Source of the DNA: Rotaria macrura
Taxonomy: Eukaryota > Rotifera > Eurotatoria > Philodinida > Philodinidae
DNA: 64,000 nucleotides
NCBI GenBank assembly: GCA_900239685.1
Contig: OENT01000319.1
Coordinates: forward strand, 62,001 to 126,000
Reading direction: 5' to 3'
Below, piece by piece: positions 54,201 to 64,000 of this stretch. Within the stretch, counting starts at the first letter, position 1, and every line of letters starts with the position of its first letter. The notes below the pieces were generated by a model. The model was not told the origin of the DNA. It saw nothing but the letters and a program-made list of their open reading frames with translations, and made no database searches. A program made the translations under genes and the position numbers.

Positions 54201-55095
54201 TCATAGTCGCTTGCCATAGCCAGGTAAAATTAGTCATTCGCAAAAAACAAAAATACTTTCTGGATATAATGATCAGATTTTACACGCATAATATTTAACG
54301 TAACGAAACTTATGATGATTCAACAATAAGAAAATTAGAACATTCTCAATATTCTTTCTATTAGCACGCATCGTATTTATGTCGTTTTTGTTTATTCATT
54401 ACTGACCGTTAATAGTTTTACGCCGCAGTTTGTAAGAAGGCCATATTTGTGGTATTCTAATTTTATATCCTTTCTTTCTTTTTATATTATTCGTGTGATT
54501 ACATTCATCATAATGCTAGGGCAGTACCACCCTCTCGTTTTTTTTCTCGTTTCTTAGTCTGATTCCTTCTTTTTTTGTGCGTTCAAATAATGCCTAGACT
54601 ACTCATAGTAAACGAGAGGAAAGGTCACACTATTGTGAGTTGTGAAGAAATATTTTTGACATGCATCTCGCTCATTTTCTCACTGCTTTTTTGTGATAAT
54701 GTCTTATCGATCCAATTTGTTCGTATGATTTCGAAACAATTTGATTTATACATCGTTATGTCCTTTTGATAGATTGAAAAAAAAATATTTTTCTGCATTG
54801 TCTTGCTCAGTGAATGAGACGTTTTCTTATCAGGCGATTCGTAATGATTATTGCAGCTGTTGCCGTTTGCTAAATAGGCGAATGTTGATAGGTAGAAGAG
54901 GAAAGTGAAATTTTCTATTCTTCATCATTGAGAAATAGAGTAAATCGTGGATACCCATGTGTAAACGCTAAGAAAAAAAAACCAGAGTGCGCAAACGAAT
55001 GATTGATTATATTTTCTAGGTTCCCTCTGCTTTGTTGTTTTGTTTTAGAATTATATGTCAATTCTGATCATTCCATTTTCGAATATATTGTGATT
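48211..55095. other. Longest gene-free stretch of the window
   Basis: Nearly 7 kb in which I recognise no gene, RNA or transposon. A CT-rich simple sequence is at about 54060-54092. The last kilobase probably holds the kinesin light chain promoter; TATTTTCTAG at 55010-55019 precedes its first exon. Open frames at 48612, 49673 and 49861 resemble nothing known. Confidence 0.5.
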
Positions 55096-57908
<2,813 letters not shown>

Positions 57909-59290
57909 TTGGGTTTTTCTCTCTTATTTTCGCTTCTACTACTATTTCTTCTTCTTGTTTTTTCATAATTTCTTTTTGTTTATTGGAACAGTGGGATATT
58001 TCTATTGATCATTCAACTTTGTTTTTTATTTCATTGACAATTTCGTTTTTGTTTCCGAAATTTATTGATCTGTCGTCTATCTTATCCGCTATGTATATGT
58101 TTATTATATCCAAAGCTATAAGCAGTAAAATATTAAATGAGAACAAAATTTTCACTACATTTACTTATTCAATGCCAATATCAATTTATACATGCCCATC
58201 AATCAAATGATTAACTTGTGTCAAAAATAACATCCTTGAAAATTGTTTCAATATCTTACGAATAGAAGCTTATCGTAAGTGTCGAATAACTTCGATACTC
58301 ATGTTCGTATATGACAAGCAACTGTTGATTGTTGGAAAATTTTGCTTAAAGAAAAGAAAAACAAATGCTTCCATGTCCGAATCGGTCATCTTAATGATCG
58401 ATCAGAAATTTGTAAGTACTACTTTTAGGTCAATGACAATTCCTCGATGAAAATCTACACTATTGATAGAAATCAACTAATTAATATACTAATCTAGACA
58501 GATACATGCTCATATTTTTAACAAGAAAAACGAACTTAGTACTTAACGTCTGATCTGTTAATCTTTTTTTATGACTTCATGCTATTCTTTTGACATGGCA
58601 TTGGATTCCTCTTGTGTGTAGTTATTTGTAACTGTATATGACAAAAATAACATTTATTCGTTTAAACAATAAGCATAATAAAGCGTTAACAACAATACCG
58701 AAGTTATTGATGATGTTTTTGCTAGTAAGTCAAATGCCTCCCTTCTGTAACATTCAGAGCCAAATAAGTAACTCTCGAAGATTGTTTTTTGTTGAAAATT
58801 TTACACTAGATCATCAACTTATTGGTCAATTGAATTATGTTCAATGATTTATTCATGAATTTTTTGAATTATTCCAACCATGAAGCGTATCAACATTTTC
58901 GATTGATGTAGATACATCGTCATAATCGAAATCTTCTATTTTCACGAGTTTAAAAGTTCACGTTAGACACGATTATGATATGAATCATAATCGTGTTCAA
59001 GCCAAATCAATTTTTCTATCGATGTCAACCGTAATCTATACGGACTGTTGGCTATTGCATAAATATTTCTTATTTGTTAGTCTCTTGAGAGTTAAGATTT
59101 GCACGACGGAAAACTTTTAGCCTACTTGTATAAACACAAATATGAAACAATTAAAAATCAAATGAAAGTACCAATATTCCGTTGATTCTTGGCAAATCAA
59201 TAATTTTTATAACAAAAAGAAATAAATACGAGAAAAAAAAATTTTAAAAACTAAAACTGAATGAATATAAAATATAAGAACTTTATTTTC
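57909..59290. other. Intergenic stretch with a strong hairpin
   Basis: Between the convergent kinesin light chain and isoprenoid genes. Short open frames at 57983 and 58638 have no family resemblance. The only clear structure is the hairpin at 58967-58996. Confidence 0.45.
58967..58996. repeat. Perfect 13-bp hairpin
   Basis: ACACGATTATGAT (58967-58979) and its exact reverse complement (58984-58996) flank a 4-nt loop ATGA. It lies 295 bp beyond the stop of the isoprenoid gene. A transcribed stem-loop or a small palindromic repeat are both possible. Confidence 0.75.
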
Positions 59291-61427
59291 TCATTCTTTT
59301 CGTTCACAAATATATTCAATAAGATCTCGGATTGTACCAGCTTGTGGCCAGATGTCATTCAGCATTTTTTCAACTTGTTTTCTTACAGTAACAATACGAA
59401 TTCGTGTTGCACTAACACCCATTAAACTTATGTAAGTGACTGTTTTATTTTTTTCATCGCTATGAGTTTTTTTTCCAAGCTTTTTCATGTCACCTTCCAC
59501 ATCAAGTAAATCATCTTTCATTTGAAATAGAATACCCATTAATCGACTTAATTCACGAAAACGATCTAAGGATTGTTCATTATTTTCAGCAAGAATAATT
59601 GGACAAATAAGTGCTATTTCAATAGCTTTGCCAGTTTTCAAATAAGCTATATTATCAAGTTCATCAACAGTTAACGATTTGTTTGTTCTTGAATATTGTA
59701 AATCAAGAAATTGTCCACGACAAAGTTCCATCATCGATTTAGCTATTTCGGCAGTAATTTGATTTATACTTTTAAATGAAAAATTTTCTTTGTGAAGATC
59801 ATTAGTCACCAGTTGAATAGCATGTGCAATCAGATCTACAGCAGCTAATTGAGCACGTCCTTCAGTTAATGATGGTGGAACATCGTTGTCATCAATATCG
59901 ATTTTCATATGAAGTGTTGCTCTACCTCGTCTTAATGGTGCATTGTCTTGTGCTGGTAGATCATCGAATATTAAACTACTAGTATGAAGATATTCAATGG
60001 CACGAGCAAGAGGCATTATACGTTTAATTTCAATGTTATTTAGTTGTGCAACCATAAATAAAATTAAAGGTCGTAGACGTTTTCCACCTGCTTTCAAAAT
60101 ATAATTCATACCGTGAACTAGTAAATTATTATCATCATCAGTTTTTATTTCTAGTTCGCTTTCAATTAATGGTAAACAATCAAATGCAAAAGTTTTAAGC
60201 GTTCGATTAGTGAGAGAATAAATTTTGGAAAGTTTATTAATTTGACGAAAAACTGCTTTTTCTGGATCACTAATTAATTGAAATAAATTTTCCAATGAAA
60301 GTATATATTTATATAGCTCAGGATATTGTACGGCTGTAAAGATTTCGAGAAATTTCTTAAAATCGTTTCCAAGTGCACGTAATGTTCTCATTATTCGTCG
60401 TCCTAAAAATGCACCTGTATTCTTTTGACAGTTACTTTCTTTATAAAGATCTTCACAAACCATTAGAAAAACAAAGAATGGATTTAATGATGAACCATTA
60501 TGTTGAACATAGTACGTTACGGGTGTTATTGATTTTGCTTGATAATCTTCATTAAAATCACGACAATCATCCGTTAATTGTCCTAAGAAAGGTGTTATCC
60601 ACAGACGTTGATGATTTTGACTCGTATTACTTCCACCCATCAGAGCTGTTACTGTATAAGTAAAATGAGATTTTAATAGAGGGCCAAGATAAAGATCAAT
60701 ATCATTGTAATTAGCATCATTTAAATCCTTCTTATCAAATCGTTGTGAACGAAGAAGTAAAGCAAGATCAGTAAATGTTCTGTCAGTAATTGAATTTATT
60801 GAAGTAAGTCGAACAAGACTATGAAATGTTTCAAGAAACATTTGTGTAATAGGTAGATTAGGTAACGACGATGACTCTAAGGGATTACCACATAAAACTT
60901 GTTCTGCTTTTTCAAGCCATCGATCAACATCAATACGTTCTTGTTGATCATTTAGATTATCTTGAAGACCATCAACGAGTGCGTAAGCAATGCCATAATA
61001 AAAACCCATTTGTAATGCTTGAAAAAATTTTTGGTCGAGGTTGTCTTTTTCATTGTTTATAGTGAACGCAAATATTTGAGAAATGCCAATGCCTATTGTC
61101 GTACGCACTAGTCGACCAAAAGCACCTTGATTAGTAAGATTAATTGGAAACATTTCCAATGCAATTTTCCATTTCTCTAATAACCATGTCCATTCGTCAA
61201 CATATTTCTCTGGTGAAAGAATCTGTTCGCTTCGTAAATCAAAACTAAACGATTGGAACAATATCGTTGATGATGATGACGACAATGGTCCAGAGGATTT
61301 CACTTTTAGTAAACGAATGAGTAAAGATATTGTATTGAGGAACATATGAATACGAGCCTTAAATTGATCATGTATAGTTTTGTCAATGTTATTATTATTA
61401 TCTAAGGAACTGCCAAAACGTAATAAC
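59291..61427 (-). CDS. Two-domain isoprenoid enzyme: class I synthase-like domain fused to GGPP synthase-like domain
   Basis: From the ATG at 61345 the open frame encodes 684 residues. The C-terminal part (about 385-684) is a trans-prenyltransferase: GGKRLRP (420-426), first Asp-rich motif DDLPAQD (461-467) followed by LRRGRATLH, TGK (571-573), second motif KDDLLD (610-615) and LGKKTHSDEKNKTVTYISLM. HTSSLIF before the first motif, with serine five residues upstream, is closer to bacterial CrtE-type GGPP synthases than to FPP synthases. The N-terminal 380 residues are helical and carry DGLQD (125-129) and DDCRDFNED (259-267) followed by TPVTYY, which look like the metal-binding motifs of another class I isoprenoid fold. 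Upstream, 27 more in-frame codons (to a TTTTAG at about 61428) lack stops, so the true start may be in an earlier exon. Substrate and product are unknown. Confidence 0.85.
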
Positions 61428-61715
61428 TAAAATAAAAAATTCGATGAGACTGAAATATTTTTGCTAACAATACTTCTTCTATTTGATAGAGACTCTATAT
61501 CGAAGGATATGAGCCAATTTGTACATAAAACCAATTTAATATGTGACAAATACTGATACGAATCAATTAGTTTCTAATTCTACATGAACTCCTATACTAC
61601 TAATATGAGAAACGACAGTACATGTTACGAACCGATATTCGATAAGTTTTCCAATGAAGAAATAATTTAAAAGAGATGGTACAAAAAACCCATGTGTATC
61701 AACTAAATGAATTAA
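61428..61715. other. 5' flank of the isoprenoid gene
   Basis: Probable promoter or first-exon region. ATGTACAAATTGGCTCATAT near 61525 on the minus strand could begin a short first exon, but no convincing donor follows before a stop. Confidence 0.3.
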
Positions 61716-62587
61716 GCCCCCCTCCCCTCCCCCCCCCTCAGAATCGACTGGTCCCTTTGGAGTATAAGTTTGGGCTGACAATTTCAGGAATGAATGGTCT
61801 TAGTGAGACATGCTTGTGGTAAAAATTCCGGCCATTTATATCTTACTAAACTAGACTCACGACTTGTTTTATAGCTTCCAAAAGCATCGAAATAACTTCT
61901 TGGCTATGAGAGCTATCGAGGCCTGGTCGGTTTTAAATTAAAGCAAGCTTCCATCAGTAACTTTTAATCGGAGAGAATTTTGAAATTCACCTCTATTCAT
62001 TTTTTATAAACATTTCAGTAGGCAAAATTTCCCGAAAAAGCCAAAAAATGGTAGTAAATTGGACTTTTCTTGATCAAGGAATCTAATATCAAAAATCCGT
62101 TCGATCAAAAGTCAGCTCTCATCGAGGCCTTTAAAATTAAAAAAAGTATCTGGAAAAGCTCGAGCCCTGCGGAACTTATTTCGATTTTCCTGCGTGAAGG
62201 TTAAATTTTTGTAGAAAAACTCAAAATAAGTTCCAGTACCATAATTTGGTAAATGTTCTCCATAGACTGATATAAAACAATATTCTACTTACTTATCGTA
62301 TATTACCGATTAAAATGATGTACATGAACACATATAAAGGTATCTATCAATGCCAAAATCTGACAGAGAAATTTGAAAGGCTTTGAAAATCAAAGTTTTC
62401 CAAAAAAAAATTTATTTTCTTTTTTGTGAGGATGCCGAAGAAAAAGTTTATGCAGTGCCCTTAGATTTCAACGTCAACTCAATAAACTCTAGTGCTTTCA
62501 AGAGTAGACACTTTACTCTATTTAACAATCTATAAATCTCCCAATCTACGAATTAGAACAAAAATAATTTTTCTGAGGGGGAAGTCC
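61716..62587. mobile_element. Possible TTAA-flanked non-autonomous element
   Basis: TTAA at 61712-61715 and 62588-62591 flank an 872-bp segment unlike its surroundings. Inside each end is a C-rich block sharing CCCCCTCAGAA (61733-61743) in inverted orientation (TTCTGAGGGGG, 62571-62581). An inner 11-bp inverted repeat GGAACTTATTT lies at 62171-62181 and 62224-62234. ATCGAGGCCT occurs twice (near 61915 and 62120). No coding sequence. TTAA is the piggyBac target, but the terminal bases do not match well, so the call is tentative. Confidence 0.3.
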
Positions 62588-64000
62588 TTAAAAAGAACAT
62601 GTATTGCTGAGTTTTCTTTGACGTAAAACATGACTATCCTCTACAATAAAACTAGATCAATAAATTGGAAATAAAACGATAAGCACGAGGAAAAAAACAC
62701 TATCAAATCAAGACTAGAGAGATAGAGGGTTCAAGACTTATTCGTCCATCTGGTTAAGGTAACAATATTATCTTATTCATGGATGAGTCTAATCGATTCA
62801 AATAATGTATTATCTACAGATGTGCAGTACACCATACCTTAGTTTGTATAACACTGCTTTCACCAATGTCTCCTTCTTTTATATCTGTTTTGGAACAATA
62901 CACTTCAATTGTAGTGAATGTTCATGAACAAAAATGATTCGTCCAGTGTTGAAAGAATCATGCACGTTGAATTAATAAGTATCATTAACGATTTCAGACT
63001 TTGACGAAGCACATACCCCAATTCAAATATTTTTATAGATATTATTTAATACGGGACTCTCTGTGGTGGGCAAATTCTAAGCATATAGATTCTGAGGCCT
63101 TGAAGGAGCAACTCTTATTTTATTGGCAAAACCAAATGGAATTCAGGAGTGATATTTTGTTTTACTTTCCTTTTAAATTCAAAAAGATTCAACTGAGAAA
63201 CGATTCATAGAGTAAAATCCAACTTAATGGCATAACTTGATGAACTACATAAAGTTGCACGATGAAACACCACAGCGTTGACTCTTAAAAGATGTCTTAC
63301 TGGTGTAATGAAATCAAAATAATATTATCTGTTTTATCTATCGCGAATCGATTTGATACACTCATTCTAAATAAAGTTCTATGCAAATATCACCGAGAGT
63401 AAAATTTTACGATCGCAGAGAATTTTCTGTTATTTGTGAATAGCGTACTTTTTAATCCGATAGTAAACACTGGTTGATAGAGAAAAACAAAATTTCATCC
63501 TTTAGTTTTCCATAGGATGTGAGATTTCTAATAATTATCGGTAATGCAGAATAATAATTAGGTTTCATTGCATCAATAGAAGCACTTTTAAAGATTCAGC
63601 GTTAGATGATTGCTTTACAGTACAATTTCATCATGTTTTCTATCGAAATATGTCACTAGTTTAGATGTTACTTCATGATTTATTGTTCGAACGACTCTTT
63701 TACTTAGCCCACATACTGAAAACACAATTCCATTTAATAGCTTTACTATATCTAAACTCGATGAAATGCTATCGAAAATCAATGTCTTCATGCTCATTAT
63801 TTGTTTCGTCTCAATTCAGCTTCCTATTTTGTATCATTCGGTAAAAAGGAAATTGATTTCCTCGAGTCCTTAGAATTTGAAGAGATAAGAATGACCTATT
63901 AAACAAATTCTTGTTTAGGCGACTTTATCAGATTATTTTAAATGAACTGCATTTTTTTCAAGATCTAAAATTCGTAAAGAAATCAAAAGATTTTTTTGTT
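62588..64000. other. Gene-free right end of the window
   Basis: AT-rich; open frames at 63001-63210 and 63615-63797 show no recognisable protein. No gene called. Confidence 0.45.

Overview
The window is AT-rich (roughly 70% A+T by eye) nuclear DNA of an invertebrate animal. It carries animal genes (a class IV POU homeobox gene, kinesin light chain, anoctamin 10, DGCR6, RPL13, COX11, phospholipase D with PX and PH domains) built from small exons with many GT-AG introns of about 48-100 bp and a few much longer ones. The short introns, a FLYWCH-domain MULE-like transposon, bacterial-looking enzyme genes and splice-acceptor-like sequences just before start codons together suggest a bdelloid rotifer. 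That is inference from pattern; I could not test it.

Layout. 1-8344 (minus): phospholipase D gene cut by the left edge (PX, PH, first HKD motif). 10481-11448: MULE-like DNA transposon remnant with a FLYWCH domain, inverted ends and a near-perfect target duplication. 11457-17906: no gene found. 17907-21230 (plus): multi-CUB plus LDLa single-pass membrane protein. 22073-22620 (minus): stefin-type cystatin. 25185-26408 (plus): intronless N-acylglucosamine 2-epimerase of bacterial appearance. 27394-27757 (plus): tentative 71-residue gene. 29992-30870 (minus) COX11 lies directly downstream of 31057-31762 (minus) RPL13. 32471-38928 (plus): anoctamin 10-like scramblase in 14 exons. 40087-40838 (plus): DGCR6. 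41156-42504 (minus): POU4/Brn-3 transcription factor, converging on DGCR6. 47205-48210: hAT-like DNA transposon remnant. 55096-57908 (plus): kinesin light chain. 59291 to about 61427 (minus): two-domain isoprenoid enzyme. 61716-62587: possible TTAA-flanked non-autonomous element.

Most of these genes are unrelated housekeeping, signalling or developmental genes, so no operon-like pathway is visible apart from the close RPL13-COX11 tandem. The most unusual gene is the one at 59291-61427. It joins a C-terminal geranylgeranyl-diphosphate-synthase-like domain to an N-terminal domain with its own aspartate-rich motifs, the same order as fungal chimeric terpene synthases. With the bacterial-like epimerase it suggests acquired metabolic genes. 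About half of the window has no gene that I can recognise. I saw no rRNA, tRNA, CRISPR array, retrotransposon or virus-like element.
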